A stretch of DNA of 64,000 bases from CAZVVT01 sp964630595 (GTDB taxonomy: Bacteria > Chlamydiota > Chlamydiia > Chlamydiales > VFKH01). Below, piece after piece: positions 25,658-35,418 of the stretch. Numbering within the stretch: position 1 is the first letter of the stretch; each line of letters starts with the position of its first letter. The stretch is taken from NCBI GenBank assembly GCA_964630595.1, contig CAZVVT010000002.1, forward strand, positions 62,001-126,000. The letters are read 5' to 3'. A program made the translations under genes and the position numbers. The notes beneath the pieces were generated by a model that worked only from the letters and a program-made list of their open reading frames with translations, did no database searches and was not told the DNA's origin.

Positions 25658-26836
25658 ATGGCCGCAGCTCTTCCTTCAAGACCCGATCCAATGCACATTG
25701 CCGTAGCCGGAGGCATCGTCAAGGGCTATGGGGATTGGATGGCTACGAAGCGCATTGTGCACGCCCTAAAAGAACAGTTTCCTGCCGCCGAGATCACCCT
25801 TCTTGCCTGCAAAGCAATGGATGCGCGTGACCCACCGGAAGGCTTTTTTGCTGATCTACCCGACGTAAAAATCATTGACTGCTCTGAAGAATCCCCAACT
25901 GTTAAACGCAAAATTCGCGCACTTGAGGCAGAAGTTCTTGTTACATTTTCTCCGGTGACGACAAATGATCTATTCGCATCTTTAATAACAGAATTAGATC
26001 CCGCAACCAAGGTTATTTCGTTCACTGAATATGATTATCTAGAAAGTAGCCTTGGTTTTGGAGACAAGGCCGTCGGCGTCTTTTTCGATCCTCCGCCAAC
26101 AAAAGAATCGGCGGCAGAGGAACTGCCCGATTTTTTGAAGAAACAGATCGACGGATTTGAGCACATTCATACTGGTTATTGCTATTACCCAGTTATGGCT
26201 GCTCTTTTTGCTGAAGCTTTATTACCCATTCACAAAGAAGGTTCTGTAGCCGTTGTCTTAGTCAACAACGACAGCGCTTATGTGGACACCGTTGTCTCCT
26301 ATCTAAACGACCCTCACATGGTTAAAAAAGTGAGAGCCGGAGGATTTTCTTCGTTTGAAATTATCGACTCCGAAGGTCATGTTCACTCTGTTTTCACAGG
26401 AGAAGGTACTCGCGCCCTACGCATCATTCATCAAAAAAAAGTCCCGATGGGAACATTGCCCAAGCTCTTTGCCCTCTCTGAGCCAGAAGTGTTGGTAACA
26501 GGCGATCAATCTCTTTGTGAGGCCATTGCCTCTAAAGGCAAACACATTCTGTATGAAACTCTCCCCCATAAAGTCGATCTAAGAAGAGCCCTTCAACCGC
26601 TGCTCGAAAAAGACGTCAAGCTCTCTTTGTCCCCGCTCTTCCTTGCATCTCGTATTTGCGGCAGCAGCCCAAGCGATCTTGAGCCTTCTTTCATCAATGG
26701 CATAAGCACAACCTTTGAAGCCCTTCGCAAAGATCCCTCTGCTTACGATCTCAATACACTCCGTATTGTCCAAGAACGAGACGCTCGAAAACGTATTGGC
26801 TCTATCGTTCGCTCCTCCCTTCAAACTCTTACGTGA
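25658..26836 (+). CDS. unknown protein, possibly GT-B glycosyltransferase-like
   Basis: A 392-residue protein that I cannot place in a family. The N-terminus after MAAALPSRPD reads MHIAVAGGIVKGYGDWMATKRIVHALKEQFPAAEITLLACK, a Rossmann-like strand-loop-helix. The second half has SEPEVLVTGDQSLCEAIASKGKHILYETLPHK, which resembles the donor-binding end of GT-B enzymes, where a Gly/Asp loop precedes a Glu-containing helix. No signal peptide or membrane span is present. It stands alone, 44 bases after yqgE and convergent with brnQ. The GT-B assignment is weak. Confidence 0.5.
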   Translation: MAAALPSRPDPMHIAVAGGIVKGYGDWMATKRIVHALKEQFPAAEITLLACKAMDARDPPEGFFADLPDVKIIDCSEESPTVKRKIRALEAEVLVTFSPVTTNDLFASLITELDPATKVISFTEYDYLESSLGFGDKAVGVFFDPPPTKESAAEELPDFLKKQIDGFEHIHTGYCYYPVMAALFAEALLPIHKEGSVAVVLVNNDSAYVDTVVSYLNDPHMVKKVRAGGFSSFEIIDSEGHVHSVFTGEGTRALRIIHQKKVPMGTLPKLFALSEPEVLVTGDQSLCEAIASKGKHILYETLPHKVDLRRALQPLLEKDVKLSLSPLFLASRICGSSPSDLEPSFINGISTTFEALRKDPSAYDLNTLRIVQERDARKRIGSIVRSSLQTLT

Positions 26837-26897
26837 CCATCAAAAGGGATTGATCGCGCTCTTTGACCAAAGACAGCAGAGGTCTCAGAAAAAACTG

Positions 26898-27953
26898 TTA
26901 TTTTACTGATTTCACACGCTGAGCAAACATATCGTAGACAATGCTCCACAGCGTGAAGACGATCAGCCCTGGGTAGAGGATTTCCAGCGCAGGTCCGAGA
27001 ACAGCAGAGATGCCGGAGAATTCGAACGTTGATACAACGAAGGTGATCAAGAGCGAAGCCGCCAATGCTATGCGGTATGAGATGCCCGCGTGGCGATGGA
27101 TGAACTCCGCAAAAATGGAGATGAGTGCAATGGCTGTGGTGAGGCACGCCAGTGCTACCGTGATCGCCACGATCCAGCCAGCACTCGAGCCAGCGAGCAG
27201 GAAGGTGAGATGAAAGAGCATCTTCTCTTTCGGCAGCCCAGCGAGAGCAACGCCGTGCTTTGCGGCAATCAGGCTCAAACCTAAGTAGACCAGGCCCAGC
27301 AGACCAATGCCAATGACGCTACCCCACAACGCTTTCTGCAACGAGACCTTGTTCCAAGCAAGGATGGAGGAGGCAAAGAAGAAGGCCGCCAGCAGGTCCA
27401 TCGTGTTATACCCCTCCACCAACCCCAGCGCAAAAGCATTGCCCGCCGGCTGAGCAGAGCTCCACTCTCCGGGCAACCAAAGACCAAGAACAATGATGCC
27501 CACCAAACTGATCAGCAGCGCCGGCGTGAGAATCCACCCCAGCAGCCCCAAGATGCGTTCACGGTAGAGAGACAAAACAAAGAGCAGCCCGCATGCTCCT
27601 GCGCAATAGAGCGGTAGCATCAGGCTAGGAAAGAGATGCTTGAGACTGACGAAGGAAAGGGCGATACAACGCGGTGTAGACCCCAAAGGCCCGAGCAGAG
27701 CAATCAACCCCAGCGCCAAGCAAAAGCCGGGCCAACGGCCCAATTTCCCAAAGAACCGGTCTAAATTGCCTTGCGCTAGCAAAACAGCCAACAGGCCCAG
27801 AAAAGGCACAACCACAGCCGTAATGACCAACCCCAGCGTCGCAACGCTTGCTTGCGCCCCCACAGCCTGCCCCAGGCTTAACGGAAAAATCAGATTGCCG
27901 GCTCCGAAAAACATCGAAAACAGCGCGAGTCCTAAAAGAATGATCGTTTTCAT
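26898..27953 (-). CDS. brnQ: branched-chain amino acid:cation symporter BrnQ, copy 1
   Basis: A 351-residue LIVCS-family permease for Leu, Ile and Val. The N-terminus LALFSMFFGAGNLIFPLSLG is the family signature, and YNTMDLLAAFFFASSIL is the second conserved block. There are about 12 membrane segments, although it is shorter than the roughly 430 residues usual in this family. A paralogue lies at 39660-40787. An obligate intracellular bacterium would depend on such uptake. The gene stands alone between convergent and same-strand neighbours. Confidence 0.92.
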   Translation of the reverse strand: MKTIILLGLALFSMFFGAGNLIFPLSLGQAVGAQASVATLGLVITAVVVPFLGLLAVLLAQGNLDRFFGKLGRWPGFCLALGLIALLGPLGSTPRCIALSFVSLKHLFPSLMLPLYCAGACGLLFVLSLYRERILGLLGWILTPALLISLVGIIVLGLWLPGEWSSAQPAGNAFALGLVEGYNTMDLLAAFFFASSILAWNKVSLQKALWGSVIGIGLLGLVYLGLSLIAAKHGVALAGLPKEKMLFHLTFLLAGSSAGWIVAITVALACLTTAIALISIFAEFIHRHAGISYRIALAASLLITFVVSTFEFSGISAVLGPALEILYPGLIVFTLWSIVYDMFAQRVKSVK

Positions 27954-27973
27954 AAAGATCGGAATATTATCTA

Positions 27974-29254
27974 TTATCTACCAATTAAAGTCTGGTTGGC
28001 AAATCCATGGATTTGTACTTTTACCAGGCTGCCCACGGGGGCCTCTTGCTGGGTAAAGACCTTCTTCCAGCAGCGCGTACGGCCCTTTGTGGGGCTTTCC
28101 ATTAAGACCTCTACCTCTTGCCCGACCAAGTCCATATGCAGCTGAGAGGAGATCTCTTGATGCAAGGTCATCAGACGCTGCAAACGCTCTTCCTTGACCG
28201 CTTCGGGAATATCATCGGTGAAGCGCATCGCAGGGGTTCCTTTGCGGGGACTATAGGAATAGAGGAAGGCGCAGGAATAGCGGATCTGCTCCATGAGACG
28301 ATAGGTCTCTTGAAACTCCTCTTCTGTCTCAGTCGGGAAGCCGACGATGATGTCCGTGCCTAAAGAGACGCCCGGGACAATCTCTTTCAGCTGTGCAACC
28401 TTTTCCAAGTACTGTTCGATGGTGTAGATGCGGTGCATCTTGCGCAGGATGCGGTTCGAGCCGGCTTGCATGGGAAAGTGCACAAACTCGCACAGCGTGC
28501 GCAAGTCGCGCACCGCCTCCATCAACGCCTGAGAAATATCGACAGGGTGCGAGGTGAGAAAACGCACGCGCTCCAAACCGGGGATCTTGTCGATCTGGTA
28601 GAGCAGGTCATGAAAATGCACGTTCCATTCTGGTTTGTCGTTGCCCCAGCTATTGACGTTTTGCCCCAGCAGCATCACCTCTTTATAACCCTTGTCTGCC
28701 AGGTGGCGGCACTCTTGCAGAATACTCTCCATCGGCCGCGAAACCTCCGCGCCGCGCGTGTAGGGAACCACGCAATAAGTGCAGAATTTATCGCAGCCGC
28801 GGATGATCGAAACAGAGGCCTTGACGCGGTCTTCGCGGTAGGCGCTCAAGTAGTCCAAATTTTCTTCAAAACGATCCTCTACGCGCAAGGACTGCTTGCC
28901 CGAAGAGAGCACCTCATCGAGAACAGAGTTCACATCGCCGATGTTATTTGTCCCGACAACGAAATCGATATGGGGCAGTTTTTGAAAGAGCTTTTCTTTC
29001 TTGGCGTTGGCCATGCAGCCGGTGATGCCAATGATGGGCCGCTCTTTTAGCTTGGCCATGCGCCCCACTTTGCCCATCACCTTCCGCTCTGCTTGGTCCC
29101 GGATCGAGCAGGTGTTGAGGATGAGTACATCCGCCCCCTCCTCCTCTGATTTAACAAGTCCTCGGCGCAGCAGTTGCCCCGCGATGAGCTCGCTATCGAG
29201 CTCATTCATCTGGCAACCATAGGTGCGAATATGAAAGGTTTTAGGTTCCTTCAT
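27974..29254 (-). CDS. miaB: tRNA-2-methylthio-N6-dimethylallyladenosine synthase MiaB
   Basis: A 426-residue radical-SAM methylthiotransferase acting on A37 of tRNAs. The UPF0004 domain starts HIRTYGCQMNELDSE, with further cluster cysteines in LNTCSIRDQAE and GITGCMA. The radical-SAM motif is CDKFCTYC in a VPYTRGAEVSRP context. A TRAM domain forms the C-terminus. I chose the ATG at 29254 (MKEPKTFH). An upstream ATG at 29299 would extend it further into the preceding NlpC/P60 gene, whose stop it already overlaps by 14 bases. Confidence 0.94.
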   Translation of the reverse strand: MKEPKTFHIRTYGCQMNELDSELIAGQLLRRGLVKSEEEGADVLILNTCSIRDQAERKVMGKVGRMAKLKERPIIGITGCMANAKKEKLFQKLPHIDFVVGTNNIGDVNSVLDEVLSSGKQSLRVEDRFEENLDYLSAYREDRVKASVSIIRGCDKFCTYCVVPYTRGAEVSRPMESILQECRHLADKGYKEVMLLGQNVNSWGNDKPEWNVHFHDLLYQIDKIPGLERVRFLTSHPVDISQALMEAVRDLRTLCEFVHFPMQAGSNRILRKMHRIYTIEQYLEKVAQLKEIVPGVSLGTDIIVGFPTETEEEFQETYRLMEQIRYSCAFLYSYSPRKGTPAMRFTDDIPEAVKEERLQRLMTLHQEISSQLHMDLVGQEVEVLMESPTKGRTRCWKKVFTQQEAPVGSLVKVQIHGFANQTLIGR

Positions 29255-30026
29255 AGCGCTTCGCAAAGAGAGTGGGCTTTGTTGCCCAAAGAGGTTCATC
29301 GAGGGAGCTGGTCATGACCTGCGAATTGCCAAAGGCATGGAGAAACTTTCCCTGCTGCAAGTAGATCCCGATATGGGTGATCTTTCCCGGACTAGGTCCA
29401 AAAAAGAGCAGATCCCCCTCTTGCAGATCGTCCATCGAAACATCGACCATCGAGGGCATTGCCGCAATCAAACGAGCACAATGGGGCAGGGTGATGCCTC
29501 TTTGTTCAAAAAGAAATTTGACGAGGCCGGAGCAGTCAAAGCCCAAAGAAGAGCGGCCTCCCCAAACATAGGGAGTTCCCACAAAGGTAAGTCCCAGTTC
29601 CAGAGCCTCTTTTTCCGTCAAAGGCTGGGGATTCATGATGAGGTCCCTTTTCTGCATATAGGCCACAGAACCATCAACGAGTTCTACTGTAGCCCAACGC
29701 TCATCCTCTTCGATGACTCGAATTTTGGTGCGGCAAGTGAAGATCATCACGGGGCGGCGAAAAACGGCCTTTTCTCTCCAAGCATAGGCAAAATGGGCCC
29801 GTACACAGGCGTTGGGCTCATAGGGAGTCGGCCTTTCTACCAAGCCATCTTGCTCTACCCACTCCCCCTTTGCCGCAATCAGGGCATAGTCCCCTTCCCG
29901 CGCGAACACCTCTACAGGCGTCGCGTACCCAACTTGGGTCTCTACCTGCGAAAGATCAGAGGGTTCTTCATAGACAAATTCGATGGGGGAGCAGCAGTAG
30001 GTAAATCCTAGGAGCAGTGAGAGCAT
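29241..30026 (-). CDS. NlpC/P60 peptidoglycan hydrolase with SH3-like domains
   Basis: A 261-residue cell-wall endopeptidase. From the ATG at 30026 it begins with a hydrophobic export signal, MLSLLLGFTYCC, that could be a lipobox. Two SH3b-like domains (about 25-135) follow. The NlpC/P60 domain has FDCSGLV (C165), ITHIGIY (H218) and a third polar residue near H230. It recalls the chlamydial NlpC enzyme encoded beside rplM-rpsI in Chlamydia, which cuts the septal peptidoglycan. Here it is on the opposite strand to rplM. Confidence 0.88.
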   Translation of the reverse strand: MLSLLLGFTYCCSPIEFVYEEPSDLSQVETQVGYATPVEVFAREGDYALIAAKGEWVEQDGLVERPTPYEPNACVRAHFAYAWREKAVFRRPVMIFTCRTKIRVIEEDERWATVELVDGSVAYMQKRDLIMNPQPLTEKEALELGLTFVGTPYVWGGRSSLGFDCSGLVKFLFEQRGITLPHCARLIAAMPSMVDVSMDDLQEGDLLFFGPSPGKITHIGIYLQQGKFLHAFGNSQVMTSSLDEPLWATKPTLFAKRYEGT

Positions 30027-30037
30027 TGGTTTAATCC

Positions 30038-30067
30038 TTGGCAAAAAACGAGTAAGGCAGCTAGAAT
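30038..30067 (+). promoter_or_regulatory. promoter of the rplM-rpsI operon
   Basis: TTGGCA (30038-30043) and TAGAAT (30062-30067), each one base from the sigma70 consensus, are separated by 18 bases. A start near 30074 leaves a 27-base leader containing AAGG (30091-30094), six bases before the rplM ATG. Confidence 0.6.
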
Positions 30068-30100
30068 AGGCCCTCATTTAATTCTTCGGCAAGGCCTACA

Positions 30101-30538
30101 ATGCGAAACAACAAGACCCCGATGCTGCGAAAGGAAGAGCTTAAGCGTTCCTGGATCATTCTGGATGCCAGTGGCAAGACGCTCGGCCGCTTCGCCTCAG
30201 AAGTGGCAAAGATTCTACGCGGCAAGCACCGTCCTGATTTCACCCCCAACGTCGACTGTGGCGCGGGCGTAATCGTCGTAAATGCGGAGAAAATCCGCGT
30301 AACAGGCGCGAAAGAAGCGCAAAAGATCTACCACTACTACACCGGTCATATCGGTGGAATGCGTGAGATCCCCTACCGCGTTATGTTGGAGAAAAAACCC
30401 GACTACATCATCGAACACGCTGTGTGGGGCATGATGCCTAAAGGCCGCCTTTCCAAAGCGCAAATGCGCCACTTGCGCATCATGCGTGGAAACGACCATA
30501 AAATGACTGCTCAACAACCTGCTACCCCCTCTATTTAA
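30101..30538 (+). CDS. rplM: 50S ribosomal protein L13
   Basis: A 145-residue uL13 of normal length. It contains the conserved WIILDASGKTLGRFASEVAKILRGK and the YYYTGHIGGMREI...AVWGMMPKGRLSKAQMRHLRI blocks. It is co-transcribed with rpsI 9 bases downstream, the usual bacterial pairing. Confidence 0.97.
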   Translation: MRNNKTPMLRKEELKRSWIILDASGKTLGRFASEVAKILRGKHRPDFTPNVDCGAGVIVVNAEKIRVTGAKEAQKIYHYYTGHIGGMREIPYRVMLEKKPDYIIEHAVWGMMPKGRLSKAQMRHLRIMRGNDHKMTAQQPATPSI

Positions 30539-30547
30539 AGGACCTCT

Positions 30548-30937
30548 ATGTTGCAAGAAAACGTTGCTGCCGGCCGCCGCAAGACCGCTGTAGCCTCTGT
30601 TCGCCTCCGTCCCGGTACAGGCAATATCGACATCAATGGCAGAAGTTTCGAACAGCATTTCCCCTACTCCCTACAGCGCAAAAACGTGATGGCTCCTCTT
30701 GCTCAATTAGGGCTCGAGGGCAAATATGACCTCATCATCCGCGTTCGTGGCGGAGGCATCGAGGGCCAAGTGATCGCTACTCGCCTCGGCTTGACACGCG
30801 CTCTTGTGGAAGAAGATGAGACACGCCGCAGCGCATTCAAATCGATGGGCTTCTTAACGCGCGATCCTCGCAAGAAAGAACGCAAGAAATACGGCCACAA
30901 AAAAGCTCGTAAGCGCTTCCAGTTCTCCAAACGATAA
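30548..30937 (+). CDS. rpsI: 30S ribosomal protein S9
   Basis: A 129-residue uS9. It begins with AAGRRKTAVASVRLRPGTG and ends with the conserved KKYGHKKARKRFQFSKR tail, which reaches the ribosomal P site. AGGACC precedes the ATG. It is the second gene of rplM-rpsI. Confidence 0.97.
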   Translation: MLQENVAAGRRKTAVASVRLRPGTGNIDINGRSFEQHFPYSLQRKNVMAPLAQLGLEGKYDLIIRVRGGGIEGQVIATRLGLTRALVEEDETRRSAFKSMGFLTRDPRKKERKKYGHKKARKRFQFSKR

Positions 30938-30941
30938 GAAC

Positions 30942-31403
30942 ATGTCCGTTGCCTCCTCTGACGCCACTCCTTTTTCCTGGGATGAATACGTCGGGGGAAG
31001 GCTTTATTTCACAGCAGAGAGCGCTGATTTTTGCTTTTCATCTGATGCAGATATGGATCATCCTTTTCCGAAGCTACTTCCCAAAGAGCTCTTGGAAGCG
31101 TGGCAAGAAAGATGGTCTCAAGGCGACCTCTACGGCGCTTACTTTGTCGCTCTAAAATACTCCAAATCTCTCGCCGATCGCTGTATTGCAGTCGTGGACT
31201 ATAGCCACGACCACGAGAATCCCAACTACCTTTTTCCTCTCAGCACCGACAAAGTCGTTCGTGAAAAGGTTGTCGAGTTTTTTTCCACACAATGGTCACC
31301 CTCTATTGCCGATGTTCAAGAATGCATCGAAGCCTCCGATGGTGACTCTTTTGACCGCCCTGATTCTGCTGTCAGCTCTGGCAGTGAAGATTATTACGAT
31401 TAA
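30942..31403 (+). CDS. small acidic protein, unknown function
   Basis: A 153-residue protein that I do not recognise. It is strongly acidic with many aromatic residues, has no signal peptide or membrane segment, and ends in a Ser/Asp/Tyr-rich tail (SSGSEDYYD). It follows rpsI by 4 bases and could use the same transcript. Its stop overlaps the end of ligA by 4 bases on the other strand. Codon use resembles its neighbours, so it is probably real. A secreted role is possible but unsupported. Confidence 0.6.
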   Translation: MSVASSDATPFSWDEYVGGRLYFTAESADFCFSSDADMDHPFPKLLPKELLEAWQERWSQGDLYGAYFVALKYSKSLADRCIAVVDYSHDHENPNYLFPLSTDKVVREKVVEFFSTQWSPSIADVQECIEASDGDSFDRPDSAVSSGSEDYYD

Positions 31404-33358
31404 ACCAATTTTGCGAATTCCCGTTCTGTAAGAATAGGGACTTTCAAAGCTTTGGCTTTTTCGTACTTGCTGCCCGGTTCTTCTCCCAGCAGTAGATAGT
31501 CCGTCTTCTTGGAGACCGAAGAGCTGATGTGCCCCCCGCGCTCTTCGATGAGTTTTTCTGCCTCTGAGCGCGTATAGTTGTGCAGCGTACCCGTCAACAC
31601 AAACGACTTTCCAAAAAAGCTGTGACCTCTCTGGATGCGTTTGACCTTGGGATGAACCCCTGCATCAAGAAGGCGTTGAATGTCTCGATTCTTGTGCAGG
31701 TATTGCACGATGGAATCGGCGACTTTTTCTCCAATGCCTTCAACCGAAAGCAGCTCTTCTTGGGTAAGATGCATAAGGCCCTCTACAGAGCCGGCTTTAG
31801 CAGCGATGTCTTTCGCCGTCTGCTCTCCCACATGACGAATGCCTAAAGCCAGAATAAACCGCTCAAAGGGCACGCTTTTGGCCCCTTGGATGGCCTGGTA
31901 GAGGTTATTGACCGACTTTTCCTTAAACCCATCCAGAGTGGCCAGCTCCTCCTTGGTGAGAAGAAAAAGATCTGCCGGATGCTTCACAAGCCCCTTTTTG
32001 AAAAGTTGCTCCATCACCTTTTCCCCTAAGTTTTCGATGTCCATGACATCTTTCGAAGCAAAGAAGGTCAGACGACCGAGCTGAACAGCGGGGCACTGCG
32101 CATTGGGGCAACGCACAGCCACACCATCTTCATCTTTCACCAGCTTTGTAGTGCACTCGGGGCAGTGTGTAGCCATCTTCCAGGGCCTACTTCCAAAAAC
32201 GCGCTTTTCCTTCACTACCTCCACAATTTTCGGGATGACATCGCCCCCTTTCTGGATGATCACCGTATCACCGACGCGGATGTCTTTACGCTCTACCTCT
32301 TCTTCGTTGTGCAGTGTAGCGCGAGAGATGGTACTGCCCGCTACCAGAACAGGTTCTAGCTCGGCCACCGGCGTGACAACCCCCGTACGCCCCACCTGCA
32401 GCGTGATTTCGCGCAGTTTTGTCGCCACCGACTCCGCTGCAAACTTGTAGGCCACAGCAAAACGGGGACTCTTTCCAGTGAATCCCAACTCGTTGTGCAA
32501 TTTCAGTTGGTTGACCTTGATCACAATGCCGTCGATATCAAAACCCAACTTAGGCCGCAGCTTCTCTACTTTATGGGCAAAGGCCATGATCTCGCGTAGG
32601 TTTTTACACACCGCTACATGTTCCATGACAGGCAGCCCCCACTTGTGCAGAGCCGCATGAACATCGCTCTGCAACACACAAGTGCTTCCTTCTGCAATTC
32701 CATAAAAAAGCACGTGAAGTCCGCGATGCGCAACGGCTCGTGCATCGAGCAGTTTGAGCGAACCCGCCGCCGCATTGCGTGGATTGGCAAAAAGCTCCTC
32801 CCCTGCCAGCTCCCTCTCTTTATTCAAATGGGCAAACTGCTTGCGCAGCAAAAAGACCTCTCCACGCAGATCAAGATACTGCGGCGCATGCTTCAACTTC
32901 ATCGGCAGCGACTCAATCATCATGCAGTTTGCAGTGATATCATCTCCCTTCACACCACTTCCACGAGTGGCTGCCAAAGCAAACTTCCCCTCCTGGAAGG
33001 TGGCTGCGATAGCAATGCCGTCCATCTTCAATTCGCAGCAAAAGTCTACCTGCCCTCCCACTAGCTTGTGAACGCGTTCGATAAAAGCGCCCACCTCTTC
33101 CTCGCTATAGGTGTTGTCTAACGAAAGCATAGGAACGCGATGTGCAATCTGCGCGAAGCCGCGCGTTACACTCTCACTCACACTCGCTGTGGGGGAATTG
33201 GGCAGCCTCCATTGCGGATGCTGCTTCTCCACCGCCTTAAGCTGCGCAAATAACTTGTCATACGCCTCGTCAGTGATGACCGGCTTGTGCTCTACATAGT
33301 AGAGCCGATCGTGATAGCGAATGGTCGCGACAAGTTCTAAGTAATCTTCTTTGGACAT
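31400..33358 (-). CDS. ligA: NAD+-dependent DNA ligase
   Basis: A 652-residue LigA that seals nicks. Domain Ia has YHDRLYYV, and the adenylated lysine is K111 in CELKMDG. An OB fold follows. The zinc finger is CPEC...CPNAQC. Helix-hairpin-helix repeats (FILALGIRHVGEQTAKDIA, LSVEGIGEKVADSI) precede a C-terminal BRCT domain (FFGKSFVLTGTL...SKKTDYLLLGEEPGSKYEKA). Its start overlaps the end of glgB by 22 bases on the same strand. Confidence 0.97.
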   Translation of the reverse strand: MSKEDYLELVATIRYHDRLYYVEHKPVITDEAYDKLFAQLKAVEKQHPQWRLPNSPTASVSESVTRGFAQIAHRVPMLSLDNTYSEEEVGAFIERVHKLVGGQVDFCCELKMDGIAIAATFQEGKFALAATRGSGVKGDDITANCMMIESLPMKLKHAPQYLDLRGEVFLLRKQFAHLNKERELAGEELFANPRNAAAGSLKLLDARAVAHRGLHVLFYGIAEGSTCVLQSDVHAALHKWGLPVMEHVAVCKNLREIMAFAHKVEKLRPKLGFDIDGIVIKVNQLKLHNELGFTGKSPRFAVAYKFAAESVATKLREITLQVGRTGVVTPVAELEPVLVAGSTISRATLHNEEEVERKDIRVGDTVIIQKGGDVIPKIVEVVKEKRVFGSRPWKMATHCPECTTKLVKDEDGVAVRCPNAQCPAVQLGRLTFFASKDVMDIENLGEKVMEQLFKKGLVKHPADLFLLTKEELATLDGFKEKSVNNLYQAIQGAKSVPFERFILALGIRHVGEQTAKDIAAKAGSVEGLMHLTQEELLSVEGIGEKVADSIVQYLHKNRDIQRLLDAGVHPKVKRIQRGHSFFGKSFVLTGTLHNYTRSEAEKLIEERGGHISSSVSKKTDYLLLGEEPGSKYEKAKALKVPILTEREFAKLV

Positions 33359-35418
33359 ATTTTAAATATATGCGTTGCAAGGGGCGCGACTTGAATCACC
33401 ATCCCCTCAGGACAATAACTGATCTTGTGGTTTTCCTTTCCCGATCCGCCATAGCGCTCTGCATCGGAGCAAAAGACCTCTACAGCTTCGCCGGCGGTGC
33501 GCACGATGTAGTGACCGTGGTAGTTCGGCGTGAAGTTGTGCACACAAATGTATTCTTGCGCAGCGGCCTTTCTGCGGTACGAGATCACGCTATTACTCAC
33601 GTCGTGAAAATCGATCCACTCAAACCCCTCATAAGTGAAATCACGCTCCCAAAGAGCGGGGCTTTCTCGATAAAGCGCCCCAAGCTCCTTCACACACTGG
33701 TGTACACCGCCATGAGGCAAAAAGCCGAGCAGATTCCAGTCCAGTTCGCCTGCTGCATTCCACTCATTCCACTGCCCGATTTCCGCCCCCATAAAGAGCA
33801 GCTTTTTTCCCGGTTGGCAGTACATATAGCTCAATAAAAGACGCAGGTTAGCAAACTTCTGCCACACATCTCCCGGCATCTTTGCCAACATACTGCGCTT
33901 GCCGTGCACTACCTCATCGTGAGAAAACGGAAGCAAGAAACGCTCCGAGAAGGCGTAGAGAAGGCCAAAAGTCAATTGGTTGTGATGGTAGGAGCGAAAG
34001 AGGCTGTCCTGCTCAATGTATTTGAGTGTGTCATTCATCCACCCCATGTTCCACTTTAGATCAAACCCTAGCCCGCCCTGCTCGAGTGGATGAGTAATGC
34101 CCAAAAAGGAGGTGGACTCCTCTGCAATCATCAGTGCACGCGGAAATCTTTTGTGTACAATGGAGTTTAAGTGACGCAAGAACTCGAGGGCCTCGACATT
34201 CTCTTTGCCGCCCCATTGGTTGGGAATCCACTGTCCATGTTCACGACCATAATCGAGATAAATCATGGAAGCTACTGCATCTACACGCAACCCATCGATG
34301 TGCATCTTGTCAAACCAGAAGAGCGCTGAGGCAATCAAAAAGTTGCTCACCTCATGGCGGCCGTAGTTGAAAATATGCGTTGCCCAATGGGGATGATAGC
34401 CCTGCCGGTCGTCGCGGTGCTCATACAAACAAGAGCCGTCAAAGGTGCGGAGTGCAAAATCATCTGAAGGGAAATGGGCAGGAACCCAGTCCAGAATAAC
34501 TCCTAGGCCCTTTTCGTGCAGGTGATTCACGAAGTACTGAAAGTCCTCTGGAGTACCGTAGCGACTCGTTGTCGCAAAAAAACCGGTCACCTGATAGCCC
34601 CAGGAGCCATCGAAGGGATGTTCCATAATAGGCATCAGCTCTACATGGGTAAATCCCAAATCCACGCAGTAGTCTGCGAGCTCGTGAGCCAGTTCACGGT
34701 AGTTCTTGAAGTAGCCATGATTCTTGCGCCACGATCCTAAATGGACCTCATAAACGTTTATAGGGCCTTTTTTGGGTTTGTAGTGGTGATCGGTCCAATG
34801 GAAGCGATCGACTTCTGCCACTACAGAAGCTGTCTGCGGCCGCAGTTCAGAAGAGAGTGCATAAGGATCGGCCTTGACGCGCACCTGGCCATATTCGCCA
34901 ATGATATGAAACTTGTAGCGATGGCCTTCGCCAATGCCGGGCACAAAGAGTTCATAAACTCCGCAATCCCCCACCAAGCGCATCGGGTTTGCCTCAGGAT
35001 TCCAGCAGTTGAAATCGGCGATCAGACTTACAAAGCGTGCATTGGGTGCCCAGACTGCAAATTTCACACCCTTCACCCCATCTTCGGTGTGAAGACGCGC
35101 CCCCATCTTTTCATAGAGGTTATAGTGTACGCCCTGGTTGAAGAGGTACTGATCTACTTCGCCAAAGGTGGGCCAAAAGGCATATGGATCGTGGGCTAAC
35201 AAGCCCGATGTGTGAAAGACGCGGTAGTCGCTCGGTTTGGTTCCTTTCGGCACTGCGTATTCAAAAAACCCATCTCCGACAGGAAAGGCCTGAACGATCT
35301 TTCCTTGAAACTCGATAAAGGCTTCGTGCCAGCCGGGACGATAGAGGCGAATAACGTCGTGATGAAGACCTAAGGCCGAATGAGGATTCTGCACCCTTAC
35401 AGTGTCGCAAATATACAC
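33337..35418 (-). CDS. glgB: 1,4-alpha-glucan branching enzyme
   Basis: A GH13 branching enzyme of about 693 residues that makes alpha-1,6 branches in glycogen. An N-terminal CBM48 is followed by a (beta/alpha)8 domain with GYQVTGFFA, GLRVDAVASMIYLDY (Asp nucleophile), MIAEESTSF (Glu acid) and FLLPFSHDEVVHGKRSM. The start is uncertain. The GTG at 35418 lies in the terminal repeat of the second foldback element with GAAG upstream, and the open frame continues inside the element to 35472. About 20 residues of the N-terminus usual in Chlamydia seem to be missing or replaced. Confidence 0.94.
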   Translation of the reverse strand: MYICDTVRVQNPHSALGLHHDVIRLYRPGWHEAFIEFQGKIVQAFPVGDGFFEYAVPKGTKPSDYRVFHTSGLLAHDPYAFWPTFGEVDQYLFNQGVHYNLYEKMGARLHTEDGVKGVKFAVWAPNARFVSLIADFNCWNPEANPMRLVGDCGVYELFVPGIGEGHRYKFHIIGEYGQVRVKADPYALSSELRPQTASVVAEVDRFHWTDHHYKPKKGPINVYEVHLGSWRKNHGYFKNYRELAHELADYCVDLGFTHVELMPIMEHPFDGSWGYQVTGFFATTSRYGTPEDFQYFVNHLHEKGLGVILDWVPAHFPSDDFALRTFDGSCLYEHRDDRQGYHPHWATHIFNYGRHEVSNFLIASALFWFDKMHIDGLRVDAVASMIYLDYGREHGQWIPNQWGGKENVEALEFLRHLNSIVHKRFPRALMIAEESTSFLGITHPLEQGGLGFDLKWNMGWMNDTLKYIEQDSLFRSYHHNQLTFGLLYAFSERFLLPFSHDEVVHGKRSMLAKMPGDVWQKFANLRLLLSYMYCQPGKKLLFMGAEIGQWNEWNAAGELDWNLLGFLPHGGVHQCVKELGALYRESPALWERDFTYEGFEWIDFHDVSNSVISYRRKAAAQEYICVHNFTPNYHGHYIVRTAGEAVEVFCSDAERYGGSGKENHKISYCPEGMVIQVAPLATHIFKICPKKIT

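Noticed and set aside
29337..30011. A 224-codon open frame opposite the NlpC/P60 gene
   Set aside because: Shadow of a gene with intact catalytic Cys and His motifs; no ribosome binding site and no family similarity.
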